This document shows, one piece after another, positions 23,720 to 32,741 of a DNA stretch of 64,000 bases (its first letter is position 1; each line of letters starts with the position of its first letter). The stretch is from Lachnospiraceae bacterium (lineage in GTDB: Bacteria; Bacillota; Clostridia; Lachnospirales; Lachnospiraceae). The position numbers and the translations under genes are program-made. The notes below the pieces were generated by a model. That model made no database searches, had not been told where the DNA came from, and was given only the letters and a program-made list of their open reading frames with translations. The DNA lies in assembly GCA_017441585.1 (NCBI GenBank), contig JAFRWW010000038.1, positions 1 to 64,000 of the forward strand, read 5' to 3'.

Positions 23720-25044
23720 GTATAGATCTTTCAATCATGAATTATACAGGATATTATGTGAAACCTGTGATGAAGATCAAAGGAAAATATGGATACAGGG
23801 TGGAACTAAGATACGGTGATGGTACTGTGAAAACACAGCAGAAAGCCGGTTTTACTACTAAAAGAGAAGCGAATTCAGCCAGGGACATTACCCTGGCTGA
23901 ATTACACAAGGGAACATATCTTCTGTTCCAAAATCTGACGGTGGATGAGTTTGAGACCTACTGGCTGGAGGATGTTTTTGCTATGTCGGATGTGTCCTTT
24001 GAGAGCATCAGGACCTACAGATACGTAATTAAAAATCATATTTTACCCTACTGGGGGAAAAGGAGTCTTGTATCCATTACCGGAGCAGATGTGAAGCGGT
24101 TGTATGATATTGTAAGCGAAAAATCACGTTCGGTAGCGGGGCTTCTTAAAACTGTAGTTAATACTTCAATGAAATACGCCGTGTATATCAAAGCAATCAG
24201 TGAAAATCCTGCTCAGGGCGTTAGACTTCCGGGAAAGAAGGATATGGGAATACATACACGAAATATAGATGTGACCAAAACTTTAAGTGAGGATGAGATT
24301 CTCAGGCTCATTGAAGCGAGTAAGGATACGCCTATTTATATGCAGGTGCTGTTTAATGTGCTTATGGGACTGAGAAGGTCTGAAATAATTGGGGTTAAGT
24401 ATTCTGATGTGGATTTTATCGAACATAAACTAAGGGTTGAACGTCAGCTGGGAATAGATAAAGATGCTGAAAAGGAAAAATTGCAGCCTAAGACTTATAC
24501 CAAGCAGGAGATAGATCTGAAGACCAGATCCAGCCACAGAATATTACCTATTCCTGATTTGGTATTTGAAGCTATTCTGGAGCAGAGAAAAATATATGAC
24601 AGGAACAAAAGCCGCAGACAGCATGGGAAGTATGTGTTTCAGGATCTGGGATATATCTGTTGTTCCAGTTATGGCAGACCCAGGAGCAGGAATTACCATT
24701 GGAAGCATTATAAGAAACTTCTTAAGGATACTGGGCTTCCTGATATCGGATGGCATGATTTAAGGAGCAGCTATTGTACGCTTTTACTTAAAAATGACTT
24801 CAGTCCTAAGGCAGTGTCAAGGCTTATGGGACATTCAAAGGAAATCATTACAGCTGATGTATATGGAGATAATCGTCAGATACTGGTGGATTATGATTAT
24901 ATATCAAAAATAACAGATTACATGGATGCTGTGCTTCCGGATGATAAGGCCGGAGGGGTGGCTTGTACGGATCCGCTGGATATAGTCATTGATGTGGAAG
25001 AATACTTGAAGCCTGTACAACCTGATGGGCAAAATATTATATGA
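23716..25044 (+). CDS. Tyrosine recombinase/integrase 2
   Basis: The 442-residue product has a similar plan to integrase 1: an arm-type N terminus ('KIKGKYGYRVELRYGDGTVK'), a core-binding domain ('YWLEDVFAMSDVSFESIRTY') and a catalytic domain with R220 ('GLRRSE'), H347 and R350 ('HDLRSS'), H373 ('LMGHSK') and Y383 ('VYGDN'). The C-terminal extension of about 60 residues is longer than in the first copy. It is translationally coupled to integrase 1, and the two may act as a pair. It is the last gene of the island, ending 61 bp before a terminator. Confidence 0.92.
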   Translation: MSIDLSIMNYTGYYVKPVMKIKGKYGYRVELRYGDGTVKTQQKAGFTTKREANSARDITLAELHKGTYLLFQNLTVDEFETYWLEDVFAMSDVSFESIRTYRYVIKNHILPYWGKRSLVSITGADVKRLYDIVSEKSRSVAGLLKTVVNTSMKYAVYIKAISENPAQGVRLPGKKDMGIHTRNIDVTKTLSEDEILRLIEASKDTPIYMQVLFNVLMGLRRSEIIGVKYSDVDFIEHKLRVERQLGIDKDAEKEKLQPKTYTKQEIDLKTRSSHRILPIPDLVFEAILEQRKIYDRNKSRRQHGKYVFQDLGYICCSSYGRPRSRNYHWKHYKKLLKDTGLPDIGWHDLRSSYCTLLLKNDFSPKAVSRLMGHSKEIITADVYGDNRQILVDYDYISKITDYMDAVLPDDKAGGVACTDPLDIVIDVEEYLKPVQPDGQNII

Positions 25045-25104
25045 TTTTGACAGGCGATTTTATAGGGCTAAGAAAGGCTGAAGATATGTGTGATGGTATT
25101 TAAG

Positions 25105-25129
25105 ATGAGGTGGACAACACCTCATTTTT
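25105..25129 (+). terminator. Rho-independent terminator after the integrases
   Basis: ATGAGGTG (25105-25112) pairs with CACCTCAT (25118-25125), followed by TTTTT. It ends the xis-int operon close to the presumed right edge of the island. Confidence 0.8.
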
Positions 25130-25213
25130 GCATTAAAATTATGAAATACGGATTTAAGGCGTCCATGAAATCCATAGCGTTTTTATAGTGTTAAATTGTC
25201 TTGGAAAAATAAT

Positions 25214-25324
25214 TTGGTGACCCAACTTTGTCCAAAGCTTAAAATCAGCATGAGCAACTTTGTCCAAACGTAAATTTTGGACAAAGTGCGGGCGAATGGA
25301 ATAACTTTTTTGTTGGGTCACCAA
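25214..25324. repeat. 111-bp element with terminal inverted repeats in front of uvrB
   Basis: TTGGTGACCCAAC (25214-25226) and GTTGGGTCACCAA (25312-25324) are perfect 13-bp inverted ends. Inside, CAACTTTGTCCAAA occurs twice as a direct repeat (25223-25236, 25255-25268). The second copy also faces TTTTGGACAAAG (25275-25286) to form a strong hairpin. It may be a MITE, or the integrase arm/attachment region of the island. It ends 13 bp before uvrB. The rest of 25045-25331 holds only the integrase terminator. Confidence 0.65.
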
Positions 25325-25337
25325 TAGGTAAGTGATT

Positions 25338-27356
25338 GTGAGTAATACACAAAATAACATCTTCAAACTTGTATCAGATTACCAACCCACCGGCGATCAG
25401 CCTCAGGCCATAGAAAAACTGGTCAAGGGCTTCAAGGAGGGCAACCAATGCCAGACTTTGCTTGGTGTTACGGGCTCCGGCAAGACTTTCACCATGGCGA
25501 ATATCATCGCTCAGCTGAACGTTCCGACCCTGGTGATCGCACACAATAAGACCCTGGCGGGACAGCTCTATTCTGAGTTCAAAGAGTTCTTCCCTGAGAA
25601 TGCGGTTGAGTACTTTGTATCCTACTATGATTACTATCAACCGGAGGCCTATGTACCGTCAACGGATACATATATAGAGAAGGATTCTTCGGTCAATGAT
25701 GAGATAGATAAGCTGAGGCTGTCGGCTACGGCGTCCCTTTCTGAGAGAAGGGATGTGGTGGTGGTGGCCTCCGTGTCCTGTATATACGGCCTGGGTTCTC
25801 CCGATGAGTATAAGGGTCTGATGGTGCAGCTTCGTGAGGGCATGGAAAAGGACAGGGACGCCGTCATCAGGGAACTGGTGGACATACGCTTTGAAAGGGC
25901 TATGCCTGACTTTAAGAGATGTACCTTCAGGGTGAGGGGAGATACGCTGGAGATATTCCCGGCGGATTCTGATGATACCGCCATCAGGGTTGAATTCTTC
26001 GGAGATGAGATAGAGCGGATATCCGAGATCGATCCCCTGACAGGCAGCAGGAAGACGGATCTGAGGCATATCACGATCTTCCCCGCATCCCACTATGTGG
26101 TGAGCCGTGACAGGCTGCTTCACGCCTGTGAGCTCATAGAGGCGGAGCTTAAGGAACAGGTAGCCTATTTTAAATCCGAGGATAAGCTCATAGAGGCTCA
26201 AAGGATAAGTGAGCGTACAAATTTTGACCTGGAGATGCTCAAGGAAACCGGGTTCTGTAGTGGTATAGAGAATTATTCCCGGCATATGAACGGTCTGCCG
26301 GCGGGAGTGCCTCCCTATACTCTTATGGATTTCTTCCCGGATGATTTTTTGATAATCATAGATGAGTCGCACATGACTATACCACAGCTGGGAGCCATGT
26401 ATCACGGAGATCAGTCCCGTAAGACCACCCTTGTGGATTACGGCTTCAGACTGCCCTCGGCAAAGGATAACAGACCCATGTGCTTTGAGGAGTTCGAGGA
26501 GAGGATAAACCAGATCCTCTTCGTTTCGGCGACTCCCGCAGCTTATGAAGAAGAGCATGAGTTCTTGAGGGCAGAGCAGATCATCAGACCTACGGGTCTT
26601 TTGGATCCGCCGATCTTTGTACGGCCTATCGAAGGTCAGATAGATGATCTGCTGAATGAGATCAATTCCGTGGTTTCAAAGGCAAAGGAAAAGGGCAGCG
26701 ACTATGTGGGCGGCAAGGTCCTCATCACTACTTTGACCAAGCGCATGGCGGAGGATCTGACGGACTATCTCAAGGATGCCGGGGTGAGGGTAAAATACCT
26801 GCATTCCGATATAGATACCCTTGAAAGAGCACAGATAATCAGGGATATGCGTCTGGATGTTTTCGATGTGCTGGTGGGCATCAACCTTCTGAGAGAGGGA
26901 CTGGATATACCCGAGGTATCGCTGGTGGCGGTACTTGATGCGGATAAGGAAGGATTCTTAAGAAGCACCACATCTCTGATACAGACTGTGGGACGTGCAG
27001 CCAGAAACTCGGACAGCAGAGTCATCATGTATGCTGATAATATCACTGACTCCATGCAGGCTTGTATTGATGAGACCAATCGTCGTCGTGGAATACAGGA
27101 AAAGTATAACGAAGAGCACGGTATCACTCCCACCACCATCAGAAAAGCGGTGCGGGAGCTGGTGACCATATCAAAAAAAGTGGCAGATACACAGCTGGCT
27201 CTGGAGAAGGATCCGGAGTCCATGTCGGATCAGGAACTGAAGAAGCTGATATCGGAAGTAAAAAAGAAGATGGAAAAAGCGGCGGCGGATCTGGATTTCG
27301 AGAGCGCGGCCATGCTGCGTGATCAGATGCTGGAGCTTAAGAAGCATCTTGAATAA
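25338..27356 (+). CDS. uvrB: Excinuclease ABC subunit B
   Basis: The product of about 672 residues is complete UvrB. It has Walker A 'GVTGSGKT', the beta-hairpin region '[20 protein letters not shown]', '[11 protein letters not shown]', helicase motifs V-VI ('[10 protein letters not shown]', 'QTVGRAARN') and the C-terminal UvrC-binding UVR motif ('[15 protein letters not shown]'). It loads on damaged DNA in nucleotide excision repair. The start is uncertain: GTG 25338 is 9 nt after AGG, and GTG 25332 is possible. No LexA-type operator was seen upstream. The 111-bp inverted-repeat element sits where the promoter would be. Confidence 0.96.
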   Translation: MSNTQNNIFKLVSDYQPTGDQPQAIEKLVKGFKEGNQCQTLLGVTGSGKTFTMANIIAQLNVPTLVIAHNKTLAGQLYSEFKEFFPENAVEYFVSYYDYYQPEAYVPSTDTYIEKDSSVNDEIDKLRLSATASLSERRDVVVVASVSCIYGLGSPDEYKGLMVQLREGMEKDRDAVIRELVDIRFERAMPDFKRCTFRVRGDTLEIFPADSDDTAIRVEFFGDEIERISEIDPLTGSRKTDLRHITIFPASHYVVSRDRLLHACELIEAELKEQVAYFKSEDKLIEAQRISERTNFDLEMLKETGFCSGIENYSRHMNGLPAGVPPYTLMDFFPDDFLIIIDESHMTIPQLGAMYHGDQSRKTTLVDYGFRLPSAKDNRPMCFEEFEERINQILFVSATPAAYEEEHEFLRAEQIIRPTGLLDPPIFVRPIEGQIDDLLNEINSVVSKAKEKGSDYVGGKVLITTLTKRMAEDLTDYLKDAGVRVKYLHSDIDTLERAQIIRDMRLDVFDVLVGINLLREGLDIPEVSLVAVLDADKEGFLRSTTSLIQTVGRAARNSDSRVIMYADNITDSMQACIDETNRRRGIQEKYNEEHGITPTTIRKAVRELVTISKKVADTQLALEKDPESMSDQELKKLISEVKKKMEKAAADLDFESAAMLRDQMLELKKHLE

Positions 27357-27431
27357 AATATGGCTTTATAAAAGCCCTGACATGTGGTAAAATGGTACCA
27401 GAGATGTTTGTATTTCTTCAGGCGGTATTTT

Positions 27432-29111
27432 ATGGATAATTCGATTCCTGATAACAGAAAAAAGAAGCTTGATTCGCTGTTTAATGCATTCTCATTGATA
27501 GCAGAGGGTACTTATGTCTTTTTGTGTGACATGAGATATGATTATTCCCGCTGGTCAAAGAATGCAGTGGACTTTTTCCAGATGCCTTCGGAGTATATGT
27601 ATGGTGCAGGAGCCATTCATATGGAGCGTATCCATCCAGAGGATCGGAGGAGTTATGAAGAAAGTATTAATGAGATTTTTGAAGGCAGGAGTGGGGCCCA
27701 TGACATGCAGTATCGTGCCGGCAGGATCGGTGGCGCATATGTGACCTGTACCTGTCGCGGCGTGGTGATCAGGGATGAGTATGACCAGCCTGATTATTTC
27801 GCCGGCATCATCCGTAATCACGGGCTTCTGGGAAATGTGGACTCCCTGACCGGTCTTCGTAATCAGTACAGTTTTTTTGAGGATCTTAGTGGGTACATCG
27901 ACAGAAAAGAGCGGGTATGCATCAGCATGCTGGGCATAGGTAAATTCACAGAGATCAATGAGATATATGGTTATCATTTCGGTAATCAGGTTATACAGAA
28001 ATTTGGCAGATATCTTTTGAGTTTCGTGGGCAGCAGAGGACAGGTGTATCGGCTGGATGGCGTTAAGTTCGGCGTCATTTCCAACACCTCATCGGCTGTG
28101 GACGCTAAGGCCCTGTATGAAAAGGTGAGGATCCACTTAAGAAAGGGTATACCGGTGATGGATAAGCGCCCGATCCTGGAGCTTAACTGCGGTATGCTTC
28201 TTCTGGAGGATTTTAATGTTGACGATCAGACCATATATGCCTGCCTTAATTTTGCTTATGGCGAATCAAAGGTCAGAAGAAGCGGTGATCTGGTAGAATT
28301 TTTCAATAATCTTAACGACGAGAATCGACAGCGCATCGAGAAACTTCATGCCATTAAGGCTTCCATCAAGCAGAATTATAACGGCTTTTACCTTTTGTAT
28401 CAGCCCGTTGTTAATGCTACCACCGAAGAAATCGTCGGCGCTGAGGCCCTGCTTCGATGGCAAAATGACGAGTATGGCATAGTGCCTCCGGATCATTTCA
28501 TTCCCATTCTGGAAAGAGATCCCCAGTTCCCTGAGCTGGGCAGATGGATACTTACCAGGGCGCTTACCGATGCCAAGGAGATTTTGAAGAAGCATTCGAA
28601 TTTTGTAATCAATGTCAATCTTTCATATACCCAGTTGGAAAAGCCGGATTTTGTCGATACCGTGCTTGAGATCCTGAAGGAAACGGATTATCCCGGAGAT
28701 CATTTGTGCCTGGAGATAACAGAGCGATGCCGCCTTCTCGATATGAGCCTTTTGAAGAGCGTGGTGGTAAATCTTAAGGCAAAGGGGATACATTTCGCCC
28801 TGGATGACTTCGGCACGGGCTTTGCTTCGGTGGATGTGGTAAAATACCTGCCTCTTGATACCATCAAGATAGACAGGAGTTTTGTGATAAATATAGAGGA
28901 AGATGAAAAGGAAAGGACCATCGTGGACCACTTCACTTCTATTGCCACTGCATTTGACGCCAATGTCTGTGTAGAGGGAATAGAGAATGCAGTCATGAGG
29001 GATATACTTCAAAAGTATAAAGTCCACAGCTTCCAGGGCTATTATTATTCCAAGCCTGTGGAACTAAAGCAATTGGAAGTTCTGATGGATAGAGAAGAAA
29101 AGCATGAGTAA
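27432..29111 (+). CDS. PAS - degenerate GGDEF - EAL cyclic-di-GMP phosphodiesterase
   Basis: The 559-residue product has a PAS-like sensor (about 15-130), a GGDEF domain whose signature is degenerate (DGVKF at 209-213, so probably not a cyclase), and an EAL domain. The EAL catalytic residues look intact: EALLRW (E338), 'INVNLS', 'LEITER', 'DDFGTGF', 'IKIDRSF' and 'CVEGIE'. It should hydrolyse cyclic-di-GMP in the cytoplasm. No transmembrane segment is seen. ATG 27432 is favoured over the upstream frame start. It overlaps the glycosyltransferase gene by 8 bp. Confidence 0.88.
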   Translation: MDNSIPDNRKKKLDSLFNAFSLIAEGTYVFLCDMRYDYSRWSKNAVDFFQMPSEYMYGAGAIHMERIHPEDRRSYEESINEIFEGRSGAHDMQYRAGRIGGAYVTCTCRGVVIRDEYDQPDYFAGIIRNHGLLGNVDSLTGLRNQYSFFEDLSGYIDRKERVCISMLGIGKFTEINEIYGYHFGNQVIQKFGRYLLSFVGSRGQVYRLDGVKFGVISNTSSAVDAKALYEKVRIHLRKGIPVMDKRPILELNCGMLLLEDFNVDDQTIYACLNFAYGESKVRRSGDLVEFFNNLNDENRQRIEKLHAIKASIKQNYNGFYLLYQPVVNATTEEIVGAEALLRWQNDEYGIVPPDHFIPILERDPQFPELGRWILTRALTDAKEILKKHSNFVINVNLSYTQLEKPDFVDTVLEILKETDYPGDHLCLEITERCRLLDMSLLKSVVVNLKAKGIHFALDDFGTGFASVDVVKYLPLDTIKIDRSFVINIEEDEKERTIVDHFTSIATAFDANVCVEGIENAVMRDILQKYKVHSFQGYYYSKPVELKQLEVLMDREEKHE

Positions 29112-29865
29112 GGTTTCCATAGTAGTCCCTTCATTCAATGAAAGGGATAACGTTTCAAATCTGGTAACTCAGATAGATGAGGCTCTTGCGGGCATAGACC
29201 ATGAGATCCTTTTTGTGGATGATTCCACCGATGACACGCCTCAGGTCATAGAGGAGATCTCAAAGGAAAAGCCCCATGTCAGGGTACACCACAGGACAAA
29301 TGAAAAGGGACTGGCGACAGCAGTTATCCTCGGATTTAAGATGGCCGATGGCGACTATCTGGCCTGCATGGATGCAGATCTGCAGCATCCCCCGTCGATT
29401 TTGCGCCCCATGGTGGCGGCTCTTGACCGGGGAGCGGATTTTTGTATACCTTCGAGGCTGATACCCGGAGGAGATGACGGAGGCCTTAATCTTTGGCGCA
29501 AATTCGTATCAGGCACTGCCAGAGTCATAGGACAGATTCTTTTGCCCTGTCTGCGTCCCATATCGGATCCTACCAGCGGACTCTTCATGTTCCGCCGGGA
29601 AGCGATAGCAAATGCTGATATGAGGCCTGTGGGATGGAAGATAATGGTGGAGGTGCTGGCTACGGCTACTTACAGTTCGGTTACAGAGATCCCTTATGCT
29701 TTTGCACAGAGGACCGCCGGTGAGTCCAAACTGGATACACAGGTGACATTCCAGTATCTGGAGCAGTGTTTCGGTTTGAGGAAGCGAATGGTAAAAAATA
29801 AAGTTACAGTCACCAGATGGACTCCGGAGGAGATGGCAGCCATTCTTAAAAAGATGGACGAGTGA
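29104..29865 (+). CDS. Glycosyltransferase family 2, DPM1-like
   Basis: The 253-residue product opens 'VSIVVPSFNERDNVSNLV' and has 'LFVDDSTDDT', the 'DADLQHPP' metal-binding DxD region and 'DPTSGLFMFRR', the set typical of dolichol/polyprenol-phosphate mannose synthases. There is no membrane helix, so it is the soluble DPM1 type. It likely loads a sugar on undecaprenyl phosphate for wall or glycan decoration. It lies between an EAL and a GGDEF protein and overlaps the EAL gene, which hints at cyclic-di-GMP-linked control. Confidence 0.85.
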   Translation: MSKVSIVVPSFNERDNVSNLVTQIDEALAGIDHEILFVDDSTDDTPQVIEEISKEKPHVRVHHRTNEKGLATAVILGFKMADGDYLACMDADLQHPPSILRPMVAALDRGADFCIPSRLIPGGDDGGLNLWRKFVSGTARVIGQILLPCLRPISDPTSGLFMFRREAIANADMRPVGWKIMVEVLATATYSSVTEIPYAFAQRTAGESKLDTQVTFQYLEQCFGLRKRMVKNKVTVTRWTPEEMAAILKKMDE

Positions 29866-29892
29866 TAACAGTTTGCAGACGGAGAAGGCAAT

Positions 29893-31317
29893 ATGAGGTT
29901 TAATGTGAGTTTTCTGGATCCCAATGATTATCCCGAGGATCAGAAGAGACTGGTAGATGATTTTAATTCCAGACTCAGGGACTGTATGGGCGTGGTAACT
30001 GCTCTGGGGAAGGAGTATCACACCATATGGCTGGTGGGACGAAATGATCTGAAGATGACGCTTTATCGTTCTACCGGCGTGAGCACTGTCAAGGGGATGG
30101 TGGATATGGCCCTTCGCCATGTGACTTATGATAAATTCATAGAGACTTATGTGGATACCTATGTGGTGGACCGGGCCGAGGCCATACAAAAGGACGTAAA
30201 GCCCAAGGTTATAATGGACCGCATAAAGGACGGGGATTTGTATACCATCGATTATATGCGGATGGACGATGAGGGCACCATCACCTGGCATCAGATGGCT
30301 TTCGCCCTGGCAGGTGAACCCCGGGATTATGATAAGTTCATTCTGGCTTTCCGTGATGTGGACAAGGTAGTCAGGAAGCATATGGCCGATAAGCTCAACT
30401 TAAGAGAGCAGCTGGACATAGTGGGGGCACTTTGTCGTGACTACTATAATGTGTTCAAGATCGATCTGGATACCGGCAATGTCATGATACTTAAGCTGGA
30501 TGGCTATGTGACTAAGGGTATGGATAAGCCCGGAGATAAGCTTTATGATTATGATACTCTCAGCAAGCAGTATGTAAGAGATAGAGTATATTATGAAGAC
30601 GCCCCGGCCATGTATGATGCCCTGAGCTTTGAGACCGTAAAGAAAAAAATGATGGAAACGGATGAATATGTTTCCAGTTACAGGGTTCTGGACGATGGAG
30701 AGATCCATTACTGTCAGTTCACATATATTCCCGTTAATCCCGCAAATAAACAAAGCGGCATACTGGCTGGCTTTAAAAATGTGGATGACGTGGTGGAGGG
30801 CGCAAAGGAGAGAGAGAATCTCATCACCCTCGCCGAGACGGATATCATGACGGGTATCCTTAATCGTGGAAGCGGTGAGAAAAAAGTCAGATCAGCTTTT
30901 GCCGGAGGTAAAGGTGGACTGTTCTGCGTGGCCGACATAGATTCCTTCAAAAAGATAAATGATACCTATGGTCATTTCGTGGGAGATCAGGTCATCCGCG
31001 GAGTGGCCGACATACTCAGGGAAGAGTCCAGGGATAAGGACATAGTTTTCAGGCTCGGGGGTGATGAGTATGTTGTTTTTGCCCAGGGCATACCTGATGA
31101 AAAGACCGGCAGGAAGCTGACCGACAGGATATTCAAGCGCATCAATGCTTTTAATATACCGGAACTGGGTGAGGAAAACTTTTCCGTCAGCATGGGCGCT
31201 GTCATAGTACATCCCAAGAGCGAGGTAACCTTCGAGGAGATATATAAACTGGCTGATGCCTGTGTATATAAGAGTAAGGAGACGAAAGGCAATATCATTA
31301 CCTATTATGAGGAGTGA
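29893..31317 (+). CDS. GGDEF diguanylate cyclase with I-site
   Basis: The 474-residue product has two N-terminal PAS-like sensory segments (about 1-150 and 160-300) and a C-terminal GGDEF domain. The active signature is GGDEY (389-393). RDKD (380-383) five residues before it is the R-x-x-D inhibitory site. 'VADIDSFKKINDTYGHFVGD' carries the other conserved residues. It should make cyclic-di-GMP with product feedback. ATG 29893 follows ACGGAGA. No membrane helices. With the EAL gene two genes upstream it makes a local synthesis/degradation pair. Confidence 0.9.
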   Translation: MRFNVSFLDPNDYPEDQKRLVDDFNSRLRDCMGVVTALGKEYHTIWLVGRNDLKMTLYRSTGVSTVKGMVDMALRHVTYDKFIETYVDTYVVDRAEAIQKDVKPKVIMDRIKDGDLYTIDYMRMDDEGTITWHQMAFALAGEPRDYDKFILAFRDVDKVVRKHMADKLNLREQLDIVGALCRDYYNVFKIDLDTGNVMILKLDGYVTKGMDKPGDKLYDYDTLSKQYVRDRVYYEDAPAMYDALSFETVKKKMMETDEYVSSYRVLDDGEIHYCQFTYIPVNPANKQSGILAGFKNVDDVVEGAKERENLITLAETDIMTGILNRGSGEKKVRSAFAGGKGGLFCVADIDSFKKINDTYGHFVGDQVIRGVADILREESRDKDIVFRLGGDEYVVFAQGIPDEKTGRKLTDRIFKRINAFNIPELGEENFSVSMGAVIVHPKSEVTFEEIYKLADACVYKSKETKGNIITYYEE

Positions 31318-31326
31318 TGCAATATA

Positions 31327-31355
31327 TGGACTTATCACCGGATAAATGATACAAT
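31327..31355 (+). promoter_or_regulatory. Promoter of the glycan cluster
   Basis: TGGACT (31327-31332), a 17-bp spacer and TACAAT (31350-31355) lie 46 bp before the RfbH-like start. The sequence CAATATATGG occurs twice around it (31320-31329 and 31352-31361) as a direct repeat that could bind a regulator. Confidence 0.5.
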
Positions 31356-31400
31356 ATATGGGATTGTTTGTCCGGCGCAGCTTATTATATTGGAGTAAAT

Positions 31401-32741
31401 ATGTTTGATAATATGACTAAGAAAGAGGCCGAGGATCACATACTCGGCCTCGTTCGCGAATATTGCGAAAAATATCACAATACGGATAAGGGATTTAAGG
31501 AGGGAGACAGGATACCCTACGCTTCCAGGGTTTACGGCAGTGAAGAGATGGTAAACCTGGTGGATTCCGCCCTGGAATTCTGGCTTACCTCAGGCCGTTA
31601 CACAAAGGAGTTTGAGGAGGGCTTGTCAAAGTATCTTGGAGTCAGGTTTACTTCTTTGGTAAACTCGGGATCTTCTGCCAATCTGTGCGCATTCATGGCA
31701 CTGACTTCGCCTCTTCTTAAAGATCGTGCGATAAAAAGGGGAGATGAGGTCATCACCGTGGCAGCGGGCTTTCCCACTACCGTGGCCCCCATTATCCAGT
31801 ATGGCGCCGTTCCCGTATTCGTGGACGTGACGATCCCATACTATAATATAGATGTGGATCAGCTGGAGGCTGCCATGTCTGATAAGACAAAGGCCGTGAT
31901 GATAGCCCACACCTTGGGTAATCCCTTTGATCTTAAGAGTGTCACCGAGTTCTGTAAGGCCCATGACCTTTATCTCATAGAGGATAACTGTGACGCCCTG
32001 GGATCAAAATTTGCCATCGACGGTAAGGAATCCTTTACGGGAGCCGTGGGAGATATAGGTACTTCCAGTTTTTATCCGCCCCATCATATGACCATGGGAG
32101 AGGGCGGAGCGGTATATACCGACGATCCTCTTTTAAATAAGTGTATCAGGTCCATGAGGGACTGGGGACGTGACTGCGTGTGTCCTTCCGGTCATGACAA
32201 TATCTGCGGACATAGGTATGACGGACAGTTCGGACAGCTCCCCAAGGGTTACGATCATAAATATGTATATTCCCATTTCGGATATAATCTAAAGGCCACG
32301 GATATGCAGGCAGCGGTGGGCTGTGCGCAGCTCAAGAGATTTCCTTCTTTTGTACAAAAGAGGCGGGAAAACTTTGATACCCTCATGGAACTTTTGTCGG
32401 ATACTTCCGATAAGCTGATACTCCCTGAAGCCACTCCTGGTTCTACGCCCTCATGGTTTGGATTTGCCATGACGGTGAAGGATGGCACAGATCGCGAAAA
32501 GGTGGTGAGATATGTGGAATCAAAGGGTGTACAGACCAGGCTCCTTTTTGCCGGAAATCTCATCAAGCATCCTTGTTTTGATCACATAAGGGACAGGGCG
32601 GACATGTACAGAGTCATAGGAGACCTTCCCGTGACCGACAGGATCATGAGGGATACCTTCTGGGTAGGACTTTATCCCGGCATGACAAAGGAGAAACTTG
32701 AGTATATGGCAAAGGTTATAAAAGAGGCGGTCAGATCATGA
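31401..32741 (+). CDS. rfbH: RfbH-like CDP-4-keto-6-deoxyhexose 3-dehydratase
   Basis: The 446-residue product is a DegT/DnrJ/EryC1/StrS fold protein of the RfbH/E1 class. 'SFYPPHHMTMGEGGAV' has histidine (His228-His229) where aminotransferases have the PLP lysine, so it dehydrates rather than transaminates. The C-x-C-x7-C set at 259/261/269 plus C197 fits the E1 iron-sulfur site. 'GYDHKYVYSHFGYNLKATD' is also typical. It removes the 3-hydroxyl of a CDP-hexulose to give a 3,6-dideoxy sugar. ATG 31401 has a weak TTGGAG site. It overlaps the next gene by 4 bp. Confidence 0.9.
   Translation: MFDNMTKKEAEDHILGLVREYCEKYHNTDKGFKEGDRIPYASRVYGSEEMVNLVDSALEFWLTSGRYTKEFEEGLSKYLGVRFTSLVNSGSSANLCAFMALTSPLLKDRAIKRGDEVITVAAGFPTTVAPIIQYGAVPVFVDVTIPYYNIDVDQLEAAMSDKTKAVMIAHTLGNPFDLKSVTEFCKAHDLYLIEDNCDALGSKFAIDGKESFTGAVGDIGTSSFYPPHHMTMGEGGAVYTDDPLLNKCIRSMRDWGRDCVCPSGHDNICGHRYDGQFGQLPKGYDHKYVYSHFGYNLKATDMQAAVGCAQLKRFPSFVQKRRENFDTLMELLSDTSDKLILPEATPGSTPSWFGFAMTVKDGTDREKVVRYVESKGVQTRLLFAGNLIKHPCFDHIRDRADMYRVIGDLPVTDRIMRDTFWVGLYPGMTKEKLEYMAKVIKEAVRS

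Noticed and set aside
25214..25324. LexA box upstream of uvrB
   Set aside because: The palindromes here (TTTGTCCAAA type) do not match the GAAC-n4-5-GTTC pattern known for Firmicute LexA.
25659..26558. Long minus-strand frame inside uvrB
   Set aside because: It has no ribosome site and is fully antisense to conserved uvrB codons; a shadow of codon bias.
29509..30381. 290-codon minus-strand frame over the glycosyltransferase and GGDEF genes
   Set aside because: Crosses two well-supported genes antisense, His/Ile-rich composition typical of a shadow frame.
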